A DNA stretch of 64,000 bases from the NCBI RefSeq assembly GCF_000189635.1, contig NW_002476188.1, forward strand, positions 496,001 through 560,000, read 5' to 3'. The position numbers and the translations under genes are program-made. Below the pieces are notes generated by a model that did not search any database, was not told the origin of the DNA, and worked only from the letters and a program-made list of their open reading frames with translations. The DNA comes from Tetrahymena thermophila SB210 (Eukaryota > Ciliophora > Oligohymenophorea > Hymenostomatida > Tetrahymenidae). This document shows positions 52,418 through 64,000 of the stretch, in pieces; within the stretch, counting starts at the first letter, position 1, and each line of letters begins with the position of its first letter.

Positions 52418-55400
52418 TCAAAAGTGCTAAATAATTGTTGGGTATATAAATGGATTTATTTTATCTCTAAAATTTTTTAAGTATTAAATAACTTATTCTT
52501 GTTTGTAGAATACTTTTATTAATTATTTATTACTTTTTAAATAGGATTATTGAGGCTAAAGTTCTAAAAAATTTTATCCTTTTTAAGAAGAATAAATGAT
52601 TATTGTTATTTTGTACTTCAGTAAAAATAGGCATAATTATTCAAATAAATAATTTTTCCTAATTTAAACTTCATCAGTACAATAAATTATAAATTTTTGT
52701 TAGGTAAAATTTTAATTTTCTTCTAAATCATGTAATAATTTAGAGCTGCTAAATTGTTTATTTAGGTTCTAAGAAGATATATTTTTTTAATACTTTTAGA
52801 CGATATCTTTTTCATAAAATTCCTTAAGAGCCATCCTTATTGACATGTAAAACTAATGATTTCTATCCAAATTATTTAAATAATGAGCTTCTACCTCAAA
52901 GCTATCTTAACTCACTTAGTTATTTTCTGCTTTAACAGATTAATTTAACATTGATAAGTTTTAAACAGTAATAGTATCGAAATTTGAACAGGGCAATTAG
53001 TTATTTGATGTATTTTAAATTTTTGATAAGAACTCATTGGTAATTTTCTTGTGGATTTAAATAGTGTGTCTCCTTTGACTCTTATTAGAAAGTTAGCTGT
53101 CAGCCCTATTTAAATTTGTTTAAGAAACTTATAAATGAGGACTTAAATAAGTACTTTCTAGATCAGAACATTTTTTTTGTTAAGTATTATAATAATCTAT
53201 TTTTATATTTAATTTATTAAAATTAAATAAAAATGATAAATTTTGTTAAAAATTTACTTATGTTAATATCAGAAAATGAATTTATGTTTAAGTTACTTTT
53301 TTCATAATATATTTTTGTAATATTATTAGATTCATTATCCACCTGATTCTTAAGTTATTCATCAAAATTTTCACTCAATTTATTCATATACTCTTCTTAG
53401 TCAAAAGCAAAAGAATATGGAGTCTAAACTTAATCATCAATACTATGAGATTTATTACTTTCTGTAGCAATATTATATTACTTATTACGGTTATTTAGTA
53501 CATTTAATTCGTTACAAATCTATATGAGTTTTGTGTAGTCTTTTTTTTAAGTAGTAAATCTAAATATGTCTCCTATAATTTTATTTATCATTTGTTTTAC
53601 AGTTTTTAATCTTGTATATGCCATATATTAGTTAAACTGAATATCTTGAATTTCAATTAAAAATATACCTAACTAGTCATTATCACTATTTAAGATTTTA
53701 CCTATAATGTCACTAGTAAGTTTGGCAGAATTAAATACATGCTCTGAATTAAGTCCACAAGCAAAGACAACTCCTATCTGAAAGTATATTTATGGATTGA
53801 ACTTTTAGAACATCAAATCAAATTCTTTAGATTTTATATTTGCTTGATTAAATATGTGGTTTAATTTATTTAGAATCAAATATGGATAGTTTGAAATAAT
53901 AAAATTGCTCTCTTCAAGAATTTACACTAAAATTTAAGCAGCCTTCTTGGTTTCATAAAAATTTAAATGATATTCTGCTTAAACAAACTGAGTAACAATT
54001 GATAAATTCTTAGCCGAATAGTAGTTGAAAATTTAATATTGATTTTCTAATTTTTTGAGTTTTTTTCTAATTTTTTAAAACTTTTCTTCAAAATTTTCAA
54101 GAGCATTTTCATTTTTATTTTAAGAAAAATCAAATTCTTATTTATCCCTTAATTTTGACTTTTTTTTTAGTTTATTTAAAGTTAAAATTATTTTACTCTT
54201 TTATATAAATTTAGATTTGATTTTGTTTTAAGATTATTTAACATTTATATAACTGTTTACTGTTTAATTTAGGCTATTAATAAAATTGTTTTGGGATATT
54301 TGATTGCTATTTTAATCCTTCATAAACTCTATCGGTTAAAAATTGTTAAATTTTGTTTAATCATTTTAGTTGAAAGACCCTTAATTACAGTCAAAATATT
54401 TGTGCTTTGGGCTATTATTTTCATCTTGTTTAGTCATTTAAATACTTTATACCAAATTAATCGCTGAAAAATCCATTTCGATATCTTAAATTTTCTATAC
54501 GTTTCGATTAGGGATTTATATTTATTTCGCTTAAGTATCATAATTTTTAAGTATTTATTAGGATTAATCTAAAGAAAAATTTTATTCACCTGTTAAATTT
54601 TTTTCATTTTATACAATGCCATTTAACAAAAAAGAATATTTTCTAGATTTTCTTTTCCCAATATTAGTTTTATCATCATTAAGAGAAATATTAATATTTT
54701 GATTTTAGCTTAATCTTTTACTTTTTAATAGTAAATCTGGATTATTATTAGAGGAAATTTAAGGTAAAATTGATTGACTAATTGATAATTACTTATATTT
54801 CTAGTACTATCCCTTCAGTAATTATAGATACTCTTCGCATAACTGAATAATATACTTTGATTTTTCTTTTTTGTTTAATTGCATTTGACACTTTGATATT
54901 AGTAAAAATATTTCAAGTTGTTAATAACTTTTTAATGGTAAATTTTTTGATATAAACAAAAGCTCTTTAAGTAATTTCTTAATTTCTAACCAGAAATTGT
55001 GTAAATAAGGCTAATTTTAAGATTTTTCTTTATCTATAAATTCTTAATAGCATATCATCGCTATTGCAAAATTTCTTTTTCTATAAAATAAATTTTAAAC
55101 TAATTCAATTGCTTATTAAGAAAAGCTAACTAGTTCAGGTTTTTTATAATTATTTTAATTAGATTTTTTTTGTAAATTTTAAATATTTTCAAGTAAAAAA
55201 TGTATAGTAGAAGTTTTAGTCATACTTTAGTTTTTTGAAAATTCTTCTATCTTAATGCTCATGCTTTGAATTTCTTGGTTCGTACTTTTCATATGTACTG
55301 TAGATTTTAGCTTATCCTTAGTGCTTGCATTCTATATGGTATTAAAAAAAATTTATTTAAAGCCAACTTTTACAACAAAAAATAAAAAATTTAAAACCTT

Positions 55401-57403
55401 TAGTTTCTTAAATTAATTCTAAAGTTAATCAAATTAATATGTGAATTCTAAGAGTAATTCATTAGTTTTTGAGTAAGGATCTTCATTGCAAAATTCTTAA
55501 ATACAATACTTTGCAATTACAATAGCTTCAGAGTACTATTTTAAGGCTTTTAAGTAAAAACCTTAATTCAATAAAATAGAAGCCATATTATTACAAATAA
55601 TTCCAAGAGCATGATAATTTTTAAAGAATTTGAAAAATTATTAGCTTTATGATAGATTCAATAATACTTCTGTCTAATCTTTGACATAATATTCGTTTGA
55701 CATGCTAATCAGAGAAAAATAAATTTCTTTTACACTCTGATACAATTCTTGTGTTTCTTTCGACAAAAAGTAATCTTCAATATCAATTTCAAATATCTTT
55801 TTAGTAAATTTTGAGCAATTCATTTCCTCTAGTATATCAATTATTTGCTATAAAGATGTGTTAAATAAAAGTATTATTTTATTTGAGTAAAAAATAATGA
55901 GTGCTATAATAAAAATTCCACTCATAATTAGTATTATATTCACTATAGTAAAATAAGTGTTGAATGATTTATTTAGTATATCAAAAATTTCGATATTATT
56001 TTAATTTGATATTATATTAATTTAGAGTAAAGGAATTTGAATTTTATATTCTGTATTGTTTATTTTATTTATTTCATTCACATATGAAGGCATCTTATCA
56101 ATAAAGTATATAGGGCTAATAATAAGTTAAGATTATGATCCGTTTCTTTAATATGGAAATGTAATTAATAAAGATTAAATTCTATCAATAGCTTCTTTGG
56201 AAGTGTTATTGATTATTTCATAACTGTATTAATGAAAATTGCTAAAAATTTATTCTTGAATTTTTATTGAATCTTATTCAGACTATAAGTATTTGAGTTC
56301 ACAACTTGATAGAGTTTATTAATGTGTTGAAGAATTGCACTGTTATTTGTTATAGTCATAGTAAATTATTTAACTTTGAGGATCTATAAAATAGATTTAC
56401 TGTGTAGCATTTCCAAAATTCTAAAAATAATTTTATATATATTCAAGAGAGAATTGATATCCCAACAAACTAATTAAATTTTCTTTATTGAGTGTATTTT
56501 TTGAAAATAATGGCTAGTTCATAGTAAATTCATTTGTAGTATTTTAATCTAATAGCTTTTAGTTTGTAATTTATATGAAGTTTTACAAAATTCCTTCTTT
56601 AAACCATGCTGTGCATCTTGCATCAAACTAATATAATCCTTGATAGCAATTTTTTAAAGGAGGAATATTTCTAAATGTTGTGTTTTTTCCATTTAAAAAT
56701 AATAATCCTTACTCTTAAAATGTTAAATAATAATAGTTAGGAAATAAAACCCTTTTGCTAGAATAATATGATTTTTCTTCTGTATAATCAAAGACTCTTT
56801 AAAGAATGCTTAAACATGAAAATGAGTCTACAATTTGCTAAGCTTTATAATCTAACTTATGTAAATCTGTAATATTTTAATGATACCTTTAATTAAAAAT
56901 AATAAGGTAAAAAACAAAAGGATATATAATAAAAAAATTGATATATATTAGTCTATTAAAAATTATTAATAAAATTAGCTAAAGTAGAGGTTTTTATTTT
57001 TATATTACCATGCATTAATCATGTTTTTTTTAAACTATTTTTCTATTTCTGGTTATTCTTTATTTTCATAGAGTAATTCTAAATGCGCCATACTTTTAGA
57101 ATTGTTTTTTTAGACTATAACCTTGCCATTAATTGTATTTGCTAAAAATTCATTTTAAATTCTAATTATTATTGCAAATTTTTGCAGCTAATTGCTTAAT
57201 TGCAGCGATATTAATGATGTAAATTATTAGCTAAACTATATTTGAGTTTAAAACATATTATCTTATATGTATTAATTAATTTATTTTGCTTAGATTAAAG
57301 CATAATATTAACTTAAGATAGCTATATTTATTATGAATACTATAGGAATAATTATTAATATCTTTTTTTTGCTAAAAAAAGCGAGTAGTTGTTTCGCATT
57401 CAT
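52418..57403 (-). CDS. Gene H: dCache-TPR-vWA transmembrane receptor-like protein
   Basis: Exon 1 (57403-57009) encodes MNAKQLLAFF and TM1 (KILIIIPIVFIINIAIL). Intron 1 (57008-56887, 122 bases) splits the Trp codon and exon 2 resumes Tyr-His-Gln at 56886. The dCache-like signature is a variant, YQFDARCTAWF. TM2 contains IILIMSGIFIIALIIFY. The TPR segment and Gln-rich region follow. The vWA-like part has FQIGVVFACGLNSE, NDQLGIFLIEI and FIIYCTDEVQI. The C-terminus is YPTIIQHF before TGA. Length is about 1,620 residues or less. The short promoter gap to gene I (371 bases) suggests independent but closely packed transcription units. Confidence 0.82.
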
Positions 57404-57774
57404 TTAATTCTATTAAGACCTATTAATATTAAGAATATTATTTAATCATAATTTAATTATATATTTGTTTAGATTTTAATAAGGGAACTATATATTATAA
57501 TATCAATAATTATATTGATTTTATTTCTAATTTTGTATGATCATCATACTTGTAAATATATGCTAATAGCTTAATATTTTTTTTAAACAATAATTATTAT
57601 TTTAATAATTCTTAATAAAAAAGTTTTAAATTTATAGTTACTTTCTAAATAAATAAAAAACAAATAATAAAATACACTGCAGTATAACATAACATAATAT
57701 ATTTTATTTGAAATTGATTATTTTCAGTAAAATGAAAAGTTATTTTAAATAAAATTTTTAATTTATATTTCAAA
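57404..57774. other. Intergenic spacer between genes H and I
   Basis: 371 bases, the shortest complete spacer in the array. It is AT-rich with no ORF and must hold both the gene H promoter and the gene I terminator region. Confidence 0.5.
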
Positions 57775-60700
57775 TCAAAAATGCTATATTATGGTAGGAT
57801 ATTAACAACAAGGGAAATAATTTCTATTATTTTTCAAATAATTAATAATCTATTCAGAATGATAAAAGACACGTATTATTTATTTTTATTTATATTCATA
57901 AATTTATTCAGGAAGCTATTCAATAAAGTTATTTCCTTACTAAATAGAAAAGATTATCAGCTGAATATTCATGTTGTAAAGAAGATTGCATAATTAATAA
58001 AATAATTTATTATCAGCTACTTCTACTTTATCAGTTGAATATAATATAAATTTTTTGTGGTTTTCAATTTTCATTGTCTTAGTACTTGAAATTTTATTTA
58101 TTGAAATTCGATAAGCTATTTAATCTAAAAATACATTTATAATTGCTTTTCTTATGCTTAAATGAAATGCTTCGTTTCTAATGCATTTTTTATTAAATAT
58201 TCTCTTTTCTTTCGTTTTTATTATGCTGTTAAACATTTTATCCCTCTATTCAATACTTTCAGTCTTAGAAGATTAATTTTAGTTTTCTTAAAAATATTAC
58301 TCATAACTACTTTTGTAATTATTAGAATTTATGAATTTATACTAGCCTTTTATTTAGATACTTTCTAACAAATAATCTAAGCTTTTGCATTAATCTTCAG
58401 ACTATTCTTTTGCGAGACTAGTATTTTACGATTCCTAAATATAATTGACTATTTGATTGTTAAACTAATAAAATGATTCTTATTCTTTTTAATAAGTGTG
58501 TATTTATGTTTAAGTAAATCCTTCTTTAAAATAGTTTTGGGATTGAACTGTGGGATAAATTTTATTTTCAAAATGAATTTAATCATCGCTGCCAATTGAA
58601 AAGTCTAAAAAATTGCAAAAACTTTCTTATTTTTAGTTTATTATGGCCTCTTAAAGATTATTAACTATATTTACCATATTTTATTTTATAACAGAAGCAT
58701 TTGTTAGTGTAAAATTTAAGTCAATTAAGTTATCAAATTAGTTTTAGTGTAGTAATCCTATTTTATCATGTTTATTAATTAGAACACTACTCACTAGATT
58801 ACTCAATAATTCGATAGATTTTACTACTGAGAGAGGATTCTAATTGCATGCAAATATAATCCCAATATGGTAAGTTTTTTAATTGTTGAACTATGAATAA
58901 ATTTAATCTAATTATTCTGATACAATTTTACATTTATCAAACATATTTTTGATATAGTTTACTATTTTCTAAGGAAAGTGAGACATAAATTTTTGTTTTT
59001 GCTCAAGCAAAGAGCTTAAAATTGAAGCAGATTCATAATAATTGCTTTGCATCATTAATATTTCTGCTTCTGTGATTTTGATGATTGTATCTAAAGTTTC
59101 AGAAGAAAGATAATTCATAAAGAGGTATTCATCTTAGATTTCATTTTAAATTCTTCTTTTATTTATAAAAAATGACTCTAAGCCTTTCTCCCCTTGATTA
59201 TTTTATTGAATAAATTAAGATAATCTATTTTTTCTTAAACTAGTTTCTTGAATAGAACTTATCCTTTATCTATAGCAATTAGATAAATCAAGAATTTAAT
59301 CAATTTAAATTCTAGTTTGTTCTTAGCTAATGCAAAGAGAATTATCAACTATTTTTTATTCACATCTTTTCTCTTGCTTTGAATTATTTTGTTTTTTTAG
59401 AAATAGAGGTTAGCTAGTTCTACTTAAAACTTCATTTGACTATTTCTTTTTATCTTGATAAATTAAGTTGTTTGATTGATTATTTTAACTTTAAATATTT
59501 GTAAAGTTACATAAGAAATCTTCACCTGCTTCATTCAAATAAATTTTTTTTCTTTAATTGCTGACTTATAACTTAAAATTTTTTTGATTATTAAATGAGC
59601 AATCAAACTTTTATTATTGAATTTAGGAAATATTTGATTAATATGAATAGCTAGATAATCTATTCTACTATATTGATATTGATTCAAGCTATAGCAATAA
59701 GGATTTTGAAAATGAAAGTATCTGCTATGATTTTTTAAAATTTTTAAGTTTATAATAACACTTACAAAGATGTGTTAGAAGCTTAATTTCTTAATATTCT
59801 CCATAAGGCAATTATCTTGCAACTTTAATTAGCTCTTTAAATAACATTTTTATTTCATACCAAAAGTTATGATTAAAATTTTCTTCTTTATGATTTTTTT
59901 ATTCTTAATTTTTATCACAATATTCTTAAAATGACTAAAGAGCTATTATGTAATTTCTTTAACGATAAAATAAAGTAGTCAATAATTCCATTCTTTCATA
60001 ATAAAATTCTTCCTTTTAAATAATTTTTTATTGCTATTTTATTTCATGAAAATTTTGAGGCTATTAAGATAATTAGGCAGATTGGTTAATTTAATAAAAC
60101 TAAGACATATTATTTCTAAAAGAATAATCTTCTAAAAGCTTTGAGCTAATTGAATTAGGATACTTTTCTATGAAATTTTAAATTGAATATTTGGCATATA
60201 TAATTGATTTTTAAAAATTTTCAAGTGCTTCAAAATAATGTCCCTATTTAAGTAATATATTGCCAATGTTATTGCAAGTTATGCCAGCAGCATAATTATT
60301 TCCCAATTAGCTAAAATAGTCAATTTAATTACTTAGTCTAATTAAGTTTTCAGCTTCATTTTCTTTAAAGTAGTTTTCTGAAATATAAATGAGGATTGAG
60401 CAAATCTAAAGCACACTTTAGTAAAGATCTTTTGTTTCTAAAGAAAAAAAAGCTTCACTCTCTTTCAGATCTGTCATTTATTTAAAATCAAATTCTTAGT
60501 CATTAATTAATTTGAGTAGCTATATTAGCAGATTAATAGAAAAAAGAAACATCTTCTTAATAGAATTCTAGTAAAAAACAAACAAAATAATAGAAACCAT
60601 AAGTGCTAAGCATGAAAATATAAGAGAATATTATTAATTTTTAAAAATTAAATTGCTCAATTAATCTTGCAAGTTTAGCAAATTTTAATTTCTAAAAATA

Positions 60701-61923
60701 TAAATTTCTAAAAATTAAGATTGTCCATTATTGTTTTAATTAATTACTAATTTATTTTAAGAAAAAATTGGCTAAATAATTAGCATTTAACCATTAATTT
60801 ATTTAATAAATTTGTAATTAAAATATTTAAAACTATTGTCTTAATTTATTAACTTTTAAATATCTAAGGAATAGTTTGAAGTAAAACTAAAATAATCAAA
60901 ATTCGTCCTATTATTTGGAGTTTATGAGTTATAAACAATTTCTTAATTTTGAGGATCTAAAATAAGTAATTAATAATTAGCTGACCAAAATTAATTGAAA
61001 TAATTTATAATGAATGTTTATTCAATAAAAGAGCATGTTATTATTTAATCATTATAGTTTATATTTTGACAAAAGTAGAATCCTTAAAATTGAGTATTAT
61101 TTGTTTCTATAATCAAATTTTAAGGAATAATAATAGTTTCATTTAGAAATGTTATATTTTAATTTTGTAAGATTTTTAAAGTATTTTAAAAAGTTTTTTA
61201 TGTGAAGGGAGTGATACTTATTATTGTTGAATTATTACAATTAGCATACACTAATCTTTCTTTAAAATAAATTACTAAAATATTGCTAGGATTTACATAA
61301 GAATTATTATTACCTGAGCTACTTATTGATTTAATTAGTGGCGCTAAAGTATATAATTCCTAAAAAATCTGATCATGAAGCTATATCTCTTGTTAATCAT
61401 TCTCATTAAATGTTTAATATCTATTATATTAAATTTAAAATATATAATTAAAATTAAAATATTTTACTATAATTTAAAATTTTTTATAGATTCTTTCTTT
61501 CTATACTTTATAAAAAAATTAAGTAGAACTAAATTATTACAAACAATTCAAAAGAAAAGGTTTAAGTTAAAGACAATTTTAATACTCATAGCCTTCATTT
61601 ACAGTGCATAAATAATTTGTTTTGTTTTGCTTTAGGAATTTAACTTAGTTTGTTTTAATATAGCCATTTAAGATATTCCTTTAAAATTTTGTTATCAGCT
61701 AAGTATTAACTATAATGTTCTCAACTAAATATACAACCTATTAATTGAATATATCAATCTTAAATTTTTTCGACTGAAATTCTTAAATTTAGAGCTGATC
61801 TTACAGAATTTATATCTGCTCATTTACATTTACTATCATTAAATACTAACAAGTGCTAATCCAAAAAAATATGCTCAGTATTTGAACCAATCCTACAATT
61901 AATAATCTATATTAAATGACCAT
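57775..61923 (-). CDS. Gene I: dCache-TPR-vWA transmembrane receptor-like protein (shortest complete member)
   Basis: Exon 1 (61923-61541, 383 bases, as in C, E and F) encodes MVIQYRLLIVGLVQILSIFF (TM1) and a coiled-coil-like Gln-rich stretch. Intron 1 (61540-61421, 120 bases) keeps the family position and phase, but the split codon is Leu where the others have Trp. Exon 2 gives ELYTLAPLIKSIS and a dCache-like domain without DPRCRFWY. TM2 contains YSLIFSCLALMVSIILFVFY. The TPR core is AAGITCNNIGNILL. The vWA-like part has IGIIFACNQN, HDKIGLLH and FILYSTDKVEV, and the tail is YPTIIQHF. Length is about 1,340 residues, mainly because the disordered region is short. Confidence 0.8.
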
Positions 61924-62307
61924 CTATATATCTATACACTATTAATTTATGTTACTTTTTTATTCGTTTAAATGTTTAATAAATTATTAAATTAAATCAA
62001 ATCACTTTTTAAAAAAATATAAAGTAAAATATTCATAGATGAGGTAGTAAATTATAAAGAAAATTTAATTAAATAAATTTTTTTAAGCAATAAGTAAATA
62101 ATATATATGATTGTATGTAGTTCATAATTAATTATTTATCTTAATAATGTTATAAAAAACCCTTAATTTTTTATTTATTAAATTCACTATAAAAATATTA
62201 ATCTTTTTAAAGATGGTATCTTATTTAACACAATTATAAAAATCAAAGCTAAGCTATTTCAATTTTTTATTTTTAAAAAAATTTTTGTCCTTTAAGTTTT
62301 TAATTTT

Positions 62308-62362
<55 letters not shown>

Positions 62363-62599
62363 TTGAAGATTCTCAATTACATAAAAAATATTTGAAACTA
62401 AAAACAGTTAAGAAAATGATATGATAATTGTTTTAATAAAGGTAAATCAGAAATTATTTTAATTAGATAAAAACATTTAATAAATATAGGTATACTATTT
62501 AATAATATTAACTATGTTTTGATAATAATTACTATAAATACTCTTCAGCTAAATATTAAGAAATAAATGATGATAAAAATAATAATTACAATAAAAATT
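61924..62599. other. Intergenic spacer between genes I and J
   Basis: About 680 bases containing a TTTA microsatellite (62308-62364). It is otherwise AT-rich and without an ORF. Confidence 0.55.
62308..62364. repeat. (TTTA)n microsatellite
   Basis: About fourteen uninterrupted TTTA units lie upstream of gene I. The length is probably polymorphic. No function is implied. Confidence 0.95.
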
Positions 62600-64000
62600 T
62601 CAAAAATGCTAAATGATTGATGGATATGAACATTCGACATACGTGTTTCTTAAATTCTTTAAATAATTAAGTACTTTTTCAGCTTGGTAAAATATTTTAA
62701 TAATGTATTTTCCTTAAAATTCATAAGTTTTTTCAGGTAATAACTCTAGAAAATTATTTCCTATTTAACTTGAAAAAATAATTAGCTATATATTTAAGCA
62801 AAAAAGTGTTAGGGAAAGCTCATCAAATTATTGATCTTATTAAATTTCTATTTTATCAGTACAAAATAAGATGTACTTTTTATTTAAGTCATCACTTTCT
62901 TAAAAGAATTTCTATTTTATTATTTTACTATTTAAGCTATTTTTTATTTTATAAAACCAAATTTATTATTAAAAAAAATGTATTAAGACTTTTTTCATGC
63001 TAGCATGAAATACTTAATTTAATTAATTAAAACTTATTGATTTTTTTTATTCTTAATTTTTTTCTATTGAATTAATTCCTAGCTAAAAATTTTACTTTAC
63101 TGCTGATAACTAAAAATCTTCTTTCTTGGAAGGATCAGTTTCAGTTAAATTGCCATTTGAAGTTTATAAAATTTATTATTAATATTAATTTTGTAATTTA
63201 TTTTCAAATTTATCTGAGTAACATTTAAATTTTTAGCTATATAATTAATGATTAGTTTCATATTAAAACGAATACTCTTGTATTTCTTCCTCATCTAAAT
63301 TACTAGATTAATTTGATGAATAATCGTCATAAAGGATGCCAAAAATAGTATTGAAACTTCTTAATTTTTATTTATTTTTTAGAATTTAAAAAATATCTTA
63401 AATGATATTTGAAATACCATTTTTTATTATTTTAATATAGGTTAATTGCATATATAACTAAATAGTCTGATTTTCTAAGTTTTGAATAATTATTCCTAGC
63501 TTGTCATTTTTTTATGTTAGAATTTGGCTTATTACATTACTTGCTAATTAGATTGACTTAAAAATAGACGACTCCTCCTAATTGCAAGCAAAAACAATAC
63601 CTATGCTTATATTTATTTAACCGTTTAATTGCTAATAAATCTAATTCAAGTGCTATGATTTTAATTTATGTTTTTCAAAAATTAACTAAATTAAACTAAT
63701 TATTTTTTTAGGAAAATGAGACATTAATTCTTTTTTCTCTTCTAGTAAACTGGTTAAAATTAAAGCTGATTACTTGTAATTTTTTTTTAGGTAAAGAATT
63801 TCTGCTTTAGTCATTTTAATGATTGAATCAAGATTTTCTAGGGACAAATAATTTATAAATGTATACTTTTCCTCCAAGCTTTAATCAATATTTCTTTTCT
63901 TTTCAAAATGGCTTTCTATATTATTATCTAAATGTTCACGCTAAAAAACAAAATACTAACTTTATCGCTTCAATCTATTGAATGAGTCAATTTGTTTCTC
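62600..64000 (-). CDS. Gene J: dCache-TPR-vWA receptor-like protein, 3' part only (runs off the right edge)
   Basis: Only the C-terminal portion of about 465 residues is in the window. It starts within the disordered region and shows a TPR-like unit (TKAEILYLKKNYKQSALIL). The vWA-like domain follows, with ISIGIVFACNQEES, DKLGIIIQNLENQ, an acidic Ser-rich insertion, KKYILFCTDKIEI and LNIQLIIFSS. The protein ends YPSIIQHF before TGA at 62600-62602. Spacing and motifs match genes F to I, so the dCache, TM and first TPR portions are expected to the right of the window. Confidence 0.82.

Noticed and set aside
57781..58368. Plus-strand hydrophobic ORFs
   Set aside because: They are antisense to the vWA-encoding end of gene I, whose frame matches its paralogues through FILYSTDK and YPTIIQHF.
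61375..61980. Plus-strand frame open for about 200 codons in the ciliate code, with TM-like stretches
   Set aside because: It is antisense to exon 1 and intron 1 of gene I. The minus strand gives TM1, the exact family exon length (383) and a phase-2 intron at the family position.
1..64000. tRNA, rRNA, CRISPR, transposase, or germline-specific eliminated sequence
   Set aside because: No cloverleaf with a TTCRA arm, no spaced identical repeats, no transposase or integrase motifs, and no terminal inverted repeats were recognised by eye.

Overview
The window is about 80% A+T and reads only with the ciliate nuclear code, in which TAA and TAG encode Gln and TGA is the sole stop. Introns are short, AT-rich and GT-AG, and coding sequence is rich in Gln, Asn, Lys and Ile. 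This points to a Tetrahymena-like macronuclear genome. A standard-code reading sees only short false ORFs. Under the ciliate code most of the window is coding on the minus strand. There is one 100-N assembly gap, at 33782-33881.

The main content is a head-to-tail array of ten paralogous giant membrane-receptor genes, all on the minus strand and named A to J here: A 657-7237, B 8725-15878, C 17617-22449, D 22997-27922, E 33118-37799, F 40297-45271, G 46764-51853, H 52418-57403, I 57775-61923, and J from 62600 past the right edge. Each encodes the same order of parts: TM1, an extracellular dCache-like sensor domain (best copies carry the YDPRCRxWY signature), TM2, a HAMP-like linker, a TPR segment with a conserved core resembling LGICHNNIGNI, a long disordered Gln/Asn/Ser region, a second TPR-like helix pair, and a C-terminal von Willebrand A-like (vWA) domain split by a disordered insertion. 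Most end in a shared tail, P-x-[IV]-x-[QE]-H-[FY]-stop or a close variant. In nine genes exon 1 ends in phase 2; in seven of these the first intron clearly splits a conserved Trp codon. No kinase, cyclase or methyl-accepting domain is seen, so the vWA/TPR portion is the likely cytoplasmic output. That is inference.

Layout from left to right: a possible partial minus-strand gene (1-198); genes A to D; an empty 2.3-kb interval; a lone plus-strand gene for a 586-residue four-TM protein with a Pro/Gln-rich tail (30216-32477, seven exons); then genes E to J. E and F are near-identical products of a recent tandem duplication of about 7.3 kb. Its right breakpoint lies inside gene G, so it left a truncated 3' fragment of G at 39389-40173. 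Downstream of gene C, at 16560-17480, are four decayed copies of C's last coding exon. The family is therefore expanding and decaying by local tandem duplication.

No rRNA, tRNA, CRISPR or transposon was recognised. Domain names come from motifs read by eye under the ciliate code. Exon 1/2 junctions are phase-checked for every gene except B (acceptor unresolved) and J (off the window). Gene A and the four-TM gene are fully exon-mapped with consistent phases. In the other genes some downstream introns may remain unresolved.
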